Assembly (NCBI RefSeq): GCF_000740895.1
Contig: NC_025263.1
Location: forward strand, 1,674,001 to 1,738,000
DNA length: 64,000 nucleotides
Reading direction: 5' to 3'
From: Theileria orientalis strain Shintoku
Taxonomy: Eukaryota; Apicomplexa; Aconoidasida; Piroplasmida; Theileriidae
Made by a program: the position numbers and the translations under genes. This document shows positions 10,701-20,482 of the stretch, piece by piece (positions within the stretch are counted from its first letter, which is position 1; every line of letters begins with the position of its first letter). The notes under the pieces are model-generated. The model made no database searches. It was given only the letters and a program-made list of their open reading frames with translations, and had not been told where the DNA came from.

Positions 10701-11606
10701 GTACGTGACTATTCTTGTGGACATTTTGTTCTTCAGGTTAACGTATACCAGGTGGTTCTCGTGGTCGAGCACCTCCGACTGGAGGAGGGCGAAGTCCGCT
10801 TCTGGCGGTGTGAACTCGGGTAGCGGCTCCTCGGGATCTCCTTCGTCAATCTGACCTGGAAATAGCCCTTGCAGGTTTTTATTGCCGAATTCGTCCCTGT
10901 ATATCACCAGTCTGTCAAAGTACATGTGGTTAGTGGCCTCCGTCATCAGTCTTAGGCCGCTGTACACTTTATAAATGAGATAGCCTGGTTTACACGTGAA
11001 CTTTTCTCGCCCTGTTTTCGGGTCCTCCTTGAAAATCACGAACTGGTCCGTCGTCTTCACCTTAATGTCTATTTCCAGCAGCGTGTTCTGAATCTCCGTT
11101 TGAGGGGGCAAAGTGTACTCGTTCTCTTCGTTATCTCCGTACGGATAATAAACCTGTATCTGTCTTTCGAAGTTGATTTCATCTCCGATGAACACCTTAT
11201 AGGGATAGCTCGTGGACTTGGCCTTCCATAAAACTTGGTTTTTATCTATAATTTTAAATATTAGGTTGGGTGTGACTGCCGTGAATGTGTCACCCAAATT
11301 TGAAGGGTCCCTTTGGTATTGAAGAAAATTTGTGCTTTTTTTATTTTGTATATCTACAATTAGCAAACGTGGTTTCACGTGTTCGGGAGGTTTATATTGT
11401 TGACTTTCATTTATAACATCGACTGGGATGTACGATTCGTGGATTGACACATTTTCATCGTCGTTTATGTTTTTTCCACCTCTACTATCGACTATATGTA
11501 TGGCATCGTCGTCAAACAAGTCATATGTGCCGATGCATGTGAGTAGATCGGCTTTAAATATTACTAACGTTATTATTGTACAAAAACGAAACGGATTGAG
11601 TTGCAT
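7752..11606 (-). CDS. Secreted FAINT-domain (DUF529) protein with tandem Pro/charged repeat
   Basis: Single-exon gene of 1284 residues. A hydrophobic leader (residues 1-25) predicts secretion, and no later membrane segment is seen. I count seven FAINT-like modules: four at about 81-155, 168-245, 280-360 and 365-450, and three at about 940-1050, 1060-1165 and 1170-1284. Each has the pattern of a beta-strand start, a Tyr/Phe-rich core, then W-x(n)-Y-P-x-K-V-L/V-I-Y or a close variant. Between them lies a Pro, Glu, Arg and Lys-rich linker with about eight copies of a 48-residue repeat. FAINT proteins are the large secreted repertoire of Theileria, some of which reach the host-cell cytoplasm or nucleus; function in this case is unknown. 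The repeat unit is highly basic and acidic and rich in PxxP-like motifs. Confidence 0.88.
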   Translation of the reverse strand: MQLNPFRFCTIITLVIFKADLLTCIGTYDLFDDDAIHIVDSRGGKNINDDENVSIHESYIPVDVINESQQYKPPEHVKPRLLIVDIQNKKSTNFLQYQRDPSNLGDTFTAVTPNLIFKIIDKNQVLWKAKSTSYPYKVFIGDEINFERQIQVYYPYGDNEENEYTLPPQTEIQNTLLEIDIKVKTTDQFVIFKEDPKTGREKFTCKPGYLIYKVYSGLRLMTEATNHMYFDRLVIYRDEFGNKNLQGLFPGQIDEGDPEEPLPEFTPPEADFALLQSEVLDHENHLVYVNLKNKMSTRIVTYEFDFSNNVDVFSTKEPYRFALVMNGKHRAWKYKSGEYPNQVLLFRDENGSPFLRLGFPRAVSKFPKPKLITLDVRNIESNHEFSYEYDPASQTQIFRPKPGFLIDQVMKGTFHIWKCQDFIYPEKVLIYPGENGEPALRLQFPKEVARQPLPRIPDPDPEPIIERVHPSRDKNLIRLPGSGSDSTEIIKARRSKESMRHSLSEPEPIFKPIHPPTSDTRDRFVHLDSDRLIPHVRASRPEPRSRVSVPPRKPESDKETEPPIIEDKRDRIVHLEPERPITKERAPRPEPRSRVSVPPRKPESDKETEPPIIEDKRDRIVHLEPERPITKERASRPEPRSRVSVPPRKPESDKETEPPIIEDKRDRIVHLEPERPITKERASRPEPRSRVSVPPRKPESDKETEPPIIEDKRDRIVHLEPERPITKERAPRPEPRSRVSVPPRKPESDKETEPPIIEDKRDRIVHLEPERPITKERASRPEPRSRVSVPPRKPESDKETEPPIIEDKRDRIVHLEPERPITKERASRPEPRSRVSVPPRKPESDKETEPPIIEDKRDRIVHLEPERPITKERASRPEPRSRVSVPPRKPESDKETEPPIIEDKRDRVLEPQRCSEKATVVPTSYKSSKYAYTKDPARLFLDFTKMTEIFKFDTHVSNHIYTPTTPHIFNKVSILNPHPLATLDIWETETPEEYAYRVEQFGFDHVLIYSNNGNYVMFDRDDNDNWTRYDIPNGRWADLGLKRLEHEVAKFDAEGKVDSKVLLKKLIHLDIAHKLNTYMSGFTKKGNVFTFRPGEGFIISAVIDSSDTYRGQAAPIWDTGDPTQFCERVEHDVTEDMLTLKLLDGSMKTYKRVGKKWLDFMLDHRVDNSKKIPFVLNLSTRNSLATYEFEPANDNKTMVCTVKDGYAIKEVVWMESGYQCFRHDKKVWNTEDPSYFARRVSVMNLGLGEKVVNIDLFNGLQLTFRRSIWGVRWDFMGSKVLRGQ
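8888..9992 (-). repeat. 144-bp tandem repeat, about 7.7 copies, inside the FAINT gene
   Basis: Unit starts recur at 8887, 9031, 9175, 9319, 9463, 9607, 9751 and 9895, an exact 144-bp period (48 codons). Copies differ by only a few substitutions, for example one that switches Ser to Pro in two or three copies (near 9418 and 9848) and one silent-looking change near 9741. The array decays after about 9992. The unit length is a multiple of three, so the antisense frames stay open too. Near identity implies recent expansion or continuing homogenisation. Confidence 0.95.
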
Positions 11607-12164
11607 TACATCTAAATGTTTGCCATTTATGTGTTAAAGATGGGTTAAATAATCCTAATGATTCTTGAAACATTTCATTGGTTAAGCTGCAAGAGGAACC
11701 AATAAAAACGTTTCCGAAGTGCGACTGTCTATATACGACAGATATCGAATCATTGGAAAGATTCTACAGGATTCCATTTAGATATTTAATATACAATGTT
11801 TTAAAACCATATTCGTGTATTATGGTTCACAAATAAAGTTCGCAAACGCCATTAACTCCTCTCTACGTTCCTCCGATCCCATGGGGGTCGACATAAATAA
11901 ATATACACATTTACTAGTTAATTTTTTAATTAAACACACTGAAAAGCTTATTTAAGTAATTATTTAATTTTTATAAATATAATTTTATTTATTCCATTTT
12001 TATAATACTTAAATTACCTTTTAGCTGGAATCTACATTGACTCCCCTAAAATAGTCTAGCAATATTGTACACATGTATGACTTTGGACCGCTCCATTAAA
12101 TAAAAAACTTCAAATACATCAATAAACACTGAGAAATATGTCAGCGAAGAGTGTTTTACGGAGG
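11607..12164. other. Intergenic, AT-rich
   Basis: This 558-bp region lies between the 5' end of the FAINT gene and the 3' end of the next minus-strand gene, so it should contain the FAINT promoter in its left part. It is AT-rich from about 11900 on. A short inverted repeat is visible around 11724-11745. No ORF or RNA gene was recognised. Confidence 0.5.
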
Positions 12165-13968
12165 TTAATGCGATAGTAGGAACTGTAACTGGCCGATCAG
12201 CCCATTATTCCCAGCTTTTCTGACCACGCCGTAGACCCTCAGGAGCAAAGAGTGGTCAAAGTCCGCGCTGCGTGTCAGGATATTCGAAAGATACTGGTCG
12301 AACAGAACCGAGTTTACCCGGTCGTCGTACATTAGCCTTCCCACCCAGGATTCCAAACTGCCCTCGTCAATTAAGTAAGCAAATAGCCTGAAGGAATCCA
12401 CAGGGATTCTGTGAAGATTCTGAGTGTCCTCAGGCGCAGCGTTACTAGTTGCAGCCTCAACAAGGTCGGCCAAAAGCTTAAAGTTGATGAGGGACCTGAA
12501 GTTGACACAGTAGTCAGTCAGGCTCTTAAGTAGCTCCAGCAAATGCCCCGAGTGATTTTCCAAAATGAACCGAGATCTGAAAGTAGATATGTGTGTTGTG
12601 ACATACTGAAAGAGCAGGTTGACGATTTCTGCCACCTTATTCAGGTGGAGCAGGACGAGGTCCTTGTTCAGAAGTCCGACCACTGAGTTGAGTAAATCAA
12701 ACAGTTGCACGGCCTTGTGGGATGTTTCCAGAATACCAGTGCCAATAGTTCCAGAAATACCGGCACCTCTTGAACCGCTGGCAATATTTGTGCTCTTTTC
12801 AAGTCCCCTTATCAGCTTAACGATTAGCTGGTAAATATTAAACAGATTCAGGTCAGTGGCGTCCCCAGAACAAGTGGTGCTACCCCTGGAGCCGGCGACA
12901 CTGAGCGCATATGTCAAAAATGGCACATCCACAGAGTCCAGACTGTTCAAACGACTCGTTAAATAGTTATTGTTTGCCTTCAACATTAAGTCGTATGCCC
13001 CCTAAAGAGCTTATATAGGTGTATTGAATATAAAAGTAACCGACCTTCACCCAGTTTCGTTCCCCCTTGTAGGCCCTATCCGAGAGATTAGAAGCCCTAG
13101 TGGCACTACTGATAGTGCTGGTGCTGCACAGTTTCTCAATCTGGTCGATGTGCTCATTTAGTAGTTGATTTGTGGAGTGATAGTAGCTCAGAATCGTCAA
13201 GATCACCTCGTTTAACTTGTCGTTGAGTTCACCCAGGTTGCCACCATAGCTCAGAGAATTCGAAAACTTAACAACGCCCCCGTAAAGAGTTGTTACCAGG
13301 GTTTTATAGGCCCTGTTAAACTGTTTATGAGTCAGATAGAGGGTCAAGTCGTGGAGCAAGGAAACCAGATGAGAGCCAACCAAGGCGTTGTCCTAAGAAA
13401 AACAGTTAATCACGTTATGGAACGGCCTATAAATGGGACTTAGTAATATATACAATGTGTGAGCCTGTTGAATCCAAGGCGGTGTTCGTCAATTCCCCAA
13501 TGAACTTATTCCACTCGTCACTGATGCGATATACCCGATCTTCCCTGCTAGGGTTATGGCTCTCCTCCTTAGAGCCCCTGTGTGAGTCCTCGCTGGGCAC
13601 ATTGGAAGCGGAGGACTGATGTATGAGAGCTCTATGGTGCAAAAAGGAGTAGCTCAGCAGAAATGAAGTTATTTTGCAGCTTTTGTATATTTTACACAGG
13701 TCCTCACTGAGAAGGAGCTCCCGAACCCTGGACAGTTCCTCCCTAAAAATCAGCAAATCCTCAACCTTCCGACCACTTTCATATTTCTACACATGTTTGT
13801 TAGGCGAGTGTGTGATGTATAAGCGAGTATATAAGGCGACTGATAAATAAAAGAGTGTGAAGTGTGGAAAGGTACCTCCTGAATATCCACTAATTTTAGC
13901 TCTAGAACTCGATCTAGTTTATTAAAATTATAAGAATCACTAAGGATTCTATTTAAAAAGTCTTTCAT
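12165..13968 (-). CDS. Conserved-looking helical protein of unknown function
   Basis: Four exons on the minus strand (13968-13876, 13786-13454, 13392-13045, 13001-12165) all join in phase 0 to give 536 residues. Individual frames break at each intron and only the spliced model is continuous, which supports it as a real gene. The product appears largely alpha-helical, with Leu-rich amphipathic stretches, no transmembrane segment and no signal peptide. The general look resembles helical-bundle scaffold or vesicle-tethering subunits, but I see no diagnostic motif and do not assign it. Its start lies 96 bp from the divergent start of the NUFIP1-like gene, so the two may share a bidirectional promoter. 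Confidence 0.7.
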
Positions 13969-14064
13969 TAAATTTATAGAAAAATGAAATGAAAAAAATG
14001 TAATGTAAATCAAAGTATGGGTGGGGAGATGCGAATAATGATAAATCAGTTTATGTATTTTAAA

Positions 14065-15300
14065 ATGGCGAACAATGTGCCGTATAGGAATCACTACCAA
14101 TATGGCTACTATAACAATGGGTTGAATTACAACAACTATCACCAATACTATCCAAGTTACCAAAATTACCACGTCAACTATCCAATGAATGGCAATTATT
14201 CCACCAGTAACAACTATATACCAAATAACAACTTCCCATGGGCAAACAATTATAACAACAGTGTCCAATACAACAACAAGTATAAGAAAAACAATAAATA
14301 CGTCCCAAAGTAACGATGCTATTTAGTTTATGATTCATAGATTTAAATAGTCAATATATAGTACATTATTCGAATAATTAGCCAACATATTTAACTAATA
14401 ACATGTAGAACATTTGATTGTGGAGTTTGCAACCTCTTTTTTAAGAATAATTGGCAGCTTCAAGAGCATATCAGCGACACGCATATCAAGTGTAATCACG
14501 AGGACTGTAGCTTTAATGGGCCTCTCGAGATACTAGAAATACATAAATTAAAACACATCAAAAATGAAAACGGGGAGTCGTTGATAGATTCCAAGGAAGA
14601 AACGATGAAATGGATCAATTCGAGGAAGTCGAAGTTCCCTAGGTCAAATTCACCAAATAGCATTTCAAATGACCCTAATGATAAGACGATAGACAAAGTA
14701 GCAGGTAGTACATCGCAAGAAGCACCTAAATCTGGGAAGAATACAGCGAATTTGGGTAAAGATGTCCTCAACACACGTAATGAGGACCCTCATACAAGTG
14801 ATCCTAGTGGAATCAGTAAGGTGGAGAATGTGGATAAAATTGAGCAGAGCATGTTAGAAATATACCTCCGTAACAATATGAAAAATAAAACAGTGAGTAA
14901 AAGGACAAAAAAATCAATCATTTGCCCACTATTGAATAAAATATATAAACAGCCGAGTGCTCTAATAAGGTACACAAACCCGTATAAATATGAAAATTTA
15001 CTGAGGAGAATGGACGCACTGAATACACCATACAGCTTTAATTCGTCGATAATAGAAAAGGTGGCCCAGAACTCAGCGCGAAGCAAGGATACCACGGGGT
15101 GTGAAGATTCAACCACTACAGGTGAAACAAAGGGACATAACAAGGTAAAGAAGCAATATAATAAAAAATATACAATATACTCAATTCCAAAGAGACCTCC
15201 AGCATATTTGGAATTGATTAGAAGTGATGTCGAAAGGTTGGATTCACTTGTGGTGGAGGCTATAAGAGCAATTGTAAAGTGTAATTTTTTCAATCTATAA
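14065..15300 (+). CDS. NUFIP1-like zinc-finger protein
   Basis: Two exons (14065-14309 and 14409-15300) join in phase 2 to give 378 residues. Exon 1 is a Tyr/Asn-rich low-complexity leader. The exon junction restores a C2H2-type finger: DCGVCNLFF, then EHISDTH, then a second Cys pair in KCNHEDCSFNG and a paired His helix EILEIHKLKH. It is followed by a stretch ending in EETMKWINSRKSKFP. That last block is the hallmark of the NUFIP1 conserved domain (finger, then D-x-x-E-E-x-x-K-W-x-x-x-R-K-x-x-x-P). NUFIP1/Rsa1 proteins are assembly factors for box C/D snoRNPs. The C-terminal half is Lys/Asn-rich without known domains. An alternative upstream ATG at 14017 would add 16 residues; 14065 has the better context. 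Confidence 0.75.
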
Positions 15301-15371
15301 AAACAAATACTATTTATTTTGTAAAGAATTGAGAATTTATATAGTGTAATGGAGATTTTAAGGAAATAAAG

Positions 15372-17968
15372 ATGGGAGTTACCAACCTTCTAGTACGATA
15401 ACCACTAACTACTTAGAATAAACAGTTAAATAGACTATTAGTGGAAATATTGATAGAATAACTAGATATTTATAACAGCAAAGAGTGACTGATGGAAAAC
15501 GTGTAGCAATATCTGAAGTCCAACGAGAAGTGTGTTAATATAAAGAGGTACGCAGGATGTGTGGCCGCAGTCGACGCAATGTGCTGGATTCACAGGTCAA
15601 TGGTGTCCTCAGCAGTGGCAAACGTGAGAGGAGAGATGAGCGACAAGTTCCTGAAGTTCATCATCTCGATGCTGTCGCTGCTCCTGTCATACAACATCAC
15701 ACCAATCATGGGTAGGTGACTGGAGAGAGGTCCAGGGAGACAACTACAATAATAACCAGAGATATAGTTAGGAAATGGCATAGAATAGAATACGTACCGA
15801 TGGCCCACGTTTAACAACAACGTTTAGTCTTTGACGGCTACGAAATGCCGGCAAAAAAGGCGGAGAATATGATGAGAAGGGAGCGGAGAGAGAAGGCGAA
15901 GAAGGAGGCGCTGGAAATGATAGCGAAAAACAAAAATAAAATTAACACTGAAATAATGAAAAAGTGTATGCAGGCCATACACATAACGCCTGAGATCATA
16001 TACAGAGTGATATCAGTGTGCAAGAAGATCAACGTTGCAGTGATAGTGTCGCCGTTCGAGGCGGACGCACAAGTTTCATACCTGTGTAGATCAGGTTCTG
16101 AATCGCATATGCAATATTTATGCTAGCAATAGTTAGAAGCATAAGTTGTAGCATACAGTAGCTACGATTAGTAGCAATATTCACCAGCATTGGAAACTTA
16201 TATTTTTATAGGAATTGCGGACATTGCAATCAGCGAGGACAGCGACCTGGTGGTGTACGGATGCCCGAAGATCATATACAAGTTGGACAAGGAGGGCAAG
16301 GGAGTGGAGTTGAATGTGCCGTTTAACGCGTTTAAGGCGGCACCGGGGCCAAAGAAGAGAAAGGAAGTAAAGTTTGAAAAGCCGGAGGAAAGGAGCGGAG
16401 AGGAGAGCATGGACCTGGATAGTAAGGATGAAGAGGAAAAGCATACCAACAAGAGCGACTATGCTGAGAAAGATGCAAGTAACAACAGCTCATACGAGGG
16501 AGAAAAGGCGAGTAACAAGACCGAAGATGGTGAGAAGGATGCCAATAGCAAGAGCTGCGGTGCAGAGGATAGTGGCCTGGAGAACAAGGTGAGAGAAGGA
16601 ATATTCAAGGGGCTGAACCACAGAATGTTCGTAGTCATGTGTGTGCTGAGCGGCACAGATTACGACGACGGGTACCACATTAACGGAATGGGCCTGAAGG
16701 TGGCATACAGGCTTATACTGGAGCACGAGCGCCTGGAAGGAGTGCTCAAGTCAGTGTACGAAGACGCAAAGTGGTCGAGTAAGCTGGCAGAATACAAGTT
16801 CGAAGACATACTGCTGCACTACGAGAACGTGTGCAAGATATTCCTGCACAACATAGTCTTCGACCCGAAGAAGCACCAGCTGATACACATTAACCCGATC
16901 AGTAACCTGGACAACATGTCCACGAACAAGCTGGAGCTGCTGAAGGAGGAGGTGGGCGAGTACAAGTTCATCTACGACATGAGCGCATTCCTGATCAACA
17001 AGAACGTCAACTTCATCAACGTGGCCAAGGGGCTAATATCAGTGGCCGACGACATGGAGATAGACTACGTGCTGACGGAGTATGACCTGAAGGCAATAGA
17101 GGCGGTGACGAACAAGATTAAGTTTGACCTCTACAGACTGCCAGACACGCCAGCGAAGGCGCGAAACGTAGGAGCAAGCGCCTTAGCTGCCTACAGAGAA
17201 GGTAACGTGTCGCCATCGAGGAAATCGGCAGTCAGCAGGTCGCCAAGCCTAAAGTCACGCAGTGGATCGGCAACTCCCAAGTCGTCATCAAGGTCGCCAA
17301 GCGTAAAGTCGGAAGGCAGTAAGTCGTCCAAGAGTGGCAGAAAGAGGTCACGAAACGTGTCGCCAAGCAAATTAGGCAAAAAGGGCAGCAGGTATGCCGA
17401 TAAATCAGATAGATCGCCAAGAAACCCCGGGTATAAATCGCCCGGCAAGTCGTCTGATAAGTCTAACACGTCGCCGAGAAACCCTGGTGACGGATCCCCG
17501 AATAAACCTTTTGATAAATCCAATAAGTCACCGAGTAAGCCTGGCCATAGATCGCCGAGTAAGCACGCTGATAAGTTTCAGACTAAGTCGTCTCCAAAGT
17601 CACATGGCAGGACTGGTGGTAAGCCAACGCACAGTCCCACAGCCAAAACAGCTAGTAGGCCGCAAGACAAGGGCACAGTGGTCACTGCAGCGGCCGATAA
17701 TGCACGCGTTACCACGGCGAGTGGTAAATTGGCAGCCGACATCCTGGAAAATCACGTAGTTAACGCGGAAGCCTCTTCAAAGAAATTCGATGCGGGCAGT
17801 AAGATTATCTTTAAGACGAGCGACAAGCTGAAGCACACTAAACACTCGTTTGCAGACGGTACAATGAAGCTAAAAAATGAAAATAAACGGCTTCTGAATA
17901 GTAAGGGAGTGGTACAGAATCTGTTGAACGGCACGGAAACATATACGGTAAAGAGAGCGAGGAATTGA
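15372..17968 (+). CDS. EXO1: EXO1-like 5'-3' exonuclease (FEN/XPG family)
   Basis: Structure-specific nuclease of mismatch repair, recombination and end resection. Four exons: 15372-15392 (only 21 bp, MGVTNLL), 15507-15711, 15828-16094 and 16212-17968, giving 749 residues. The start MGVTNLLQYLKS matches the MGIxGLL opening of the family. All acidic active-site blocks are present: [34 protein letters not shown] and LSGTDYD. An acidic, Lys/Ser-rich insertion of about 100 residues separates the ISEDSDLV block from GTDYD. The C-terminal 250 residues form a basic Ser/Pro/Lys tail with recurring RSPS, KSPS and SPRNPG motifs, likely disordered. The order of motifs and spacing favours EXO1 over FEN1 (no PCNA box seen). 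The donor after exon 3 (GTTCTG) is weak but required for frame. Confidence 0.88.
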
Positions 17969-18302
17969 GGCAGACGGGACTGTATGTGGAAGGAGTGACT
18001 TGTAACGAAATAATGGACACACACACGCGCTCTGCATTGCTGAAAGATTAATCTGATGCGTTGTCATTTAAATAAATAACGCTACTTAGTGCATACGTTG
18101 ATAGTAGCCTTAGATATTGTTCGGAGTCGGCTCGTTTACGTCCATAGAGGATAGATTGATAAGTTGATTGGCCACGACAGTGAAGACACAAATACAAAGA
18201 GGGATCAAGGCCATAGAGCATGGGATACTGTAAATAAGACATATAGGTGACGCGCATCCGTAGCAGAGACTGAGTAACAGATAAGGGTGGGTGCGTGATA
18301 AA
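17969..18302. other. Spacer between convergent genes
   Basis: A 334-bp stretch between the ends of the EXO1 gene (plus) and a low-complexity gene (minus). It is of medium GC compared with other spacers and contains several short minus-strand frames with no recognisable similarity. No RNA gene was recognised. Confidence 0.45.
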
Positions 18303-19742
18303 TTAGTGAAAGTCTGACTTTAACTTCAGCAGCTGCTGCTTCTGCTCCTTGACCTTGTCATAGAGGTCGTCGATATTGAGGTCGGCCAAGTCCGAGTTGA
18401 AGGCGAAGGAGGGCGAAAGCGTCTCCTGCGCGTCCGCGTACCTGTTGACGCTGCTGAGGTAGGAGTTGTTGAGGCTCGAGTCCAGCGGGTTCGACTTGGC
18501 GTACTTGTCGAGCCCGGAGAACTTGTCGGGGTACTCAGGCGCACTGTACCTGCCGTACTGCTGAGCTCCGCTGAACCGACTGAACGCGTCGGGCCTGTTG
18601 AAGGCGCCGTAGGACTCGGAGGGCTTGTACCTGCCGTAGGACTCGGAGGGCTTGTACCTGCCGTAGGCGTCCGAGTCGTCGAACCTGCGGTAGGCGTCGG
18701 AACCCCCGAGTCTGCCGTAGGCGTCCTGGCCGCCGGGCCTGGCGTAGGCGTCCGGGCGGCTGAAAAGGCGGGAGTGGGAGTTGACGTAAGAGTCGCTGTT
18801 GAAGTTGCCGTTGAGAGCGCTCTCGAACCCGTCCAGGGGCTCCAAGGCGCTGGTCGAGTTGAAGTTGGAGCCGTAGTTGCCGGAGTGCTTCGAGTCGAAG
18901 TTGCGGGCTCCGGGGGGCGAGAGTGAGTCCAGGTTCCGCCCGATCCTATCCAGCTTCTCGCGGCTCTTCGCGTAGTGCAGGTGGTCGGCCACCTCGGCGT
19001 AGCCCCGGCCGCGCTCGCCGAGAACGCGGGAGTTGTTGGGGAAAAAGTGGCTGCTGAACTTCAGGTTGGGGGAGTTGGAGACCTTCAGGTAGTTGTTCCT
19101 CTTCCAGTCGTCGTTGAGGCTCGAGCGCAGCAGGTTTGATCCGCCTGCGTCGTAGTTGTTCGAGCTCGGGTTAAATTTGGAGGCGTGGTAGTTGTAGTTC
19201 TGGTTGCCGGCGCCGGCGAAGCCGTTGGGGCGAGCGGCGGCACTGAACGACCTGGTGGGCGTGCCGTAAGCGTTCGACAGGTTGCCGGCGTTCCGGTTGA
19301 GCCGGCTTGGCGTGTACGTGTCCACGCTTTTCAAGTAACTCGGCACCTCAAACTGCGACTCGCCCTTAAACAGACCCTCGGACTTCAGGTTCCCGTTCAG
19401 AAGGCCGTCGCGGGGCAGGTAGTTGCCAGAGTATCCGTTACTGGGGTAGTTCGTTGCCGATAGGCCGTTTAAATAGCTGCTCGAGGCGAACCTGTCGGGC
19501 TGTCCGCCGAATCTGTCAAAATTGAGGCCGCCGAACCTGCCGGGGTTCCCATAATTAGATCCGAGGTTGGAATCTCCACCGCCGTAGCTCTTTAGGTTGC
19601 TGGGCCTGCTCCAGTCCCTGTTGCGCGGATGATTGTCGAACAAGGAGCCTCCGCCCCCGATGTTACTGGTTAGAAAGTTGTGGCTGGAGAGTATGGGTGA
19701 TCCGTACAAACTCTTGAAATCACCAGCCGAATTGAAAGCCAT
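18303..19742 (-). CDS. Low-complexity Asn/Ser/Gly/Tyr-rich protein
   Basis: Open frame of 479 residues from the ATG at 19742; an in-frame upstream ATG at 19859 would add a hydrophobic, AT-rich leader of 39 residues that looks like 5' UTR. The protein is dominated by Asn, Ser, Gly, Tyr, Asp and Arg. Near residues 350-420 there are short tandem units of the type DAYGRxGGxDAY and KPSESYGRY. The C-terminus ends in a short predicted coiled coil (VKEQKQQLLKLK). Third codon positions are strongly G/C, unlike the neighbouring genes. I do not recognise a family. Composition suggests a structural or cytoskeletal protein or an RNA-binding low-complexity protein, but that is inference. Confidence 0.7.
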   Translation of the reverse strand: MAFNSAGDFKSLYGSPILSSHNFLTSNIGGGGSLFDNHPRNRDWSRPSNLKSYGGGDSNLGSNYGNPGRFGGLNFDRFGGQPDRFASSSYLNGLSATNYPSNGYSGNYLPRDGLLNGNLKSEGLFKGESQFEVPSYLKSVDTYTPSRLNRNAGNLSNAYGTPTRSFSAAARPNGFAGAGNQNYNYHASKFNPSSNNYDAGGSNLLRSSLNDDWKRNNYLKVSNSPNLKFSSHFFPNNSRVLGERGRGYAEVADHLHYAKSREKLDRIGRNLDSLSPPGARNFDSKHSGNYGSNFNSTSALEPLDGFESALNGNFNSDSYVNSHSRLFSRPDAYARPGGQDAYGRLGGSDAYRRFDDSDAYGRYKPSESYGRYKPSESYGAFNRPDAFSRFSGAQQYGRYSAPEYPDKFSGLDKYAKSNPLDSSLNNSYLSSVNRYADAQETLSPSFAFNSDLADLNIDDLYDKVKEQKQQLLKLKSDFH

Positions 19743-19928
19743 GTCCACAGAAAAAACACATATACGAAAATACCATGCAAACGAGCTAAGAAAATCTACA
19801 AAAAATAAAAATAAATTAAAAATAACATCAAACACACACCCGATATGAAAATCCAACAAATTCTAATGTTACAGTAATATTTTTAAAATAAAAGTCATAA
19901 TCGCACTGGGAACTTAAAGTTTAGGCCC

Positions 19929-20316
19929 ATGGTGGTCAATAAGGACGAGGATTTCGACGACGATGACAACGAGTTTTTGGTCGACTCTGACGACAGTTTG
20001 GATAACCAGAAGCCCGGCCAATCCCAGAGAGCTAGGCAAAAACTCGTGGGAAACGTGACCTTCAAGAAGAGTTTGCTAAAATACGGTACGTTCAGCCCCA
20101 GTGGCTAACTAGTCTTACCTTTTGCTTCCCCTGCTAACCAACTGTATAGGAAAGGTTCGGAAGTTCAAGTACACCTTCAAGCACATCGGGAGCTTGTACC
20201 TGACCTCGTGGGTCCGCGAGGAGGCGGAGAAGGACATAGAGCTCTTCATCGCCTCCTCGAACTTCAAGCGCGACTTCTCGAAGCGCAAGGCGAAGGAGAA
20301 CCAGCCCTTTTCATAA
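19929..20316 (+). CDS. Small two-exon protein, acidic N-terminus and basic C-terminus
   Basis: Exons 19929-20085 and 20150-20316 join in phase 1 to give 107 residues. Exon 1 encodes an Asp-rich stretch (DEDFDDDDNEF) and then SQRARQKL; exon 2 encodes a basic and aromatic block with VRKFKYTFKHIG and SWVREEAEKDIELF, ending in KRKAKENQPFS. Codon usage is strongly G/C at third positions, which supports this frame over the antisense frame that also stays open. It starts 186 bp from the divergent low-complexity gene. The family is unknown to me; charge polarity would fit a nuclear or nucleolar protein. Confidence 0.6.
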
Positions 20317-20482
20317 TATTCTGCCTTATACACGTCCATGTAGCTGTATGCTCCTGAAACGTCCAGTGGCGCCCTGAGAAGGCGCACACTGTCCACGTTA
20401 AGAGCGCGAACTCCCCCGTAGACAGACCCAGCATCAATAATACGTGCGTGCATATATGTAAACGAGATTAGTGGATTAAAAA

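Noticed and set aside
14790..15293. 167-codon minus-strand frame antisense to the NUFIP1-like gene
   Set aside because: Hydrophobic shadow of Lys/Asn codons; the sense frame continues the zinc-finger protein.
20115..20453. 112-codon minus-strand frame overlapping the small two-exon gene
   Set aside because: The plus-strand frame has stronger G/C third-position bias and clean splice sites. The 5' part beyond the overlap (20317-20453) looks partly coding, but no start or splice evidence decides it.
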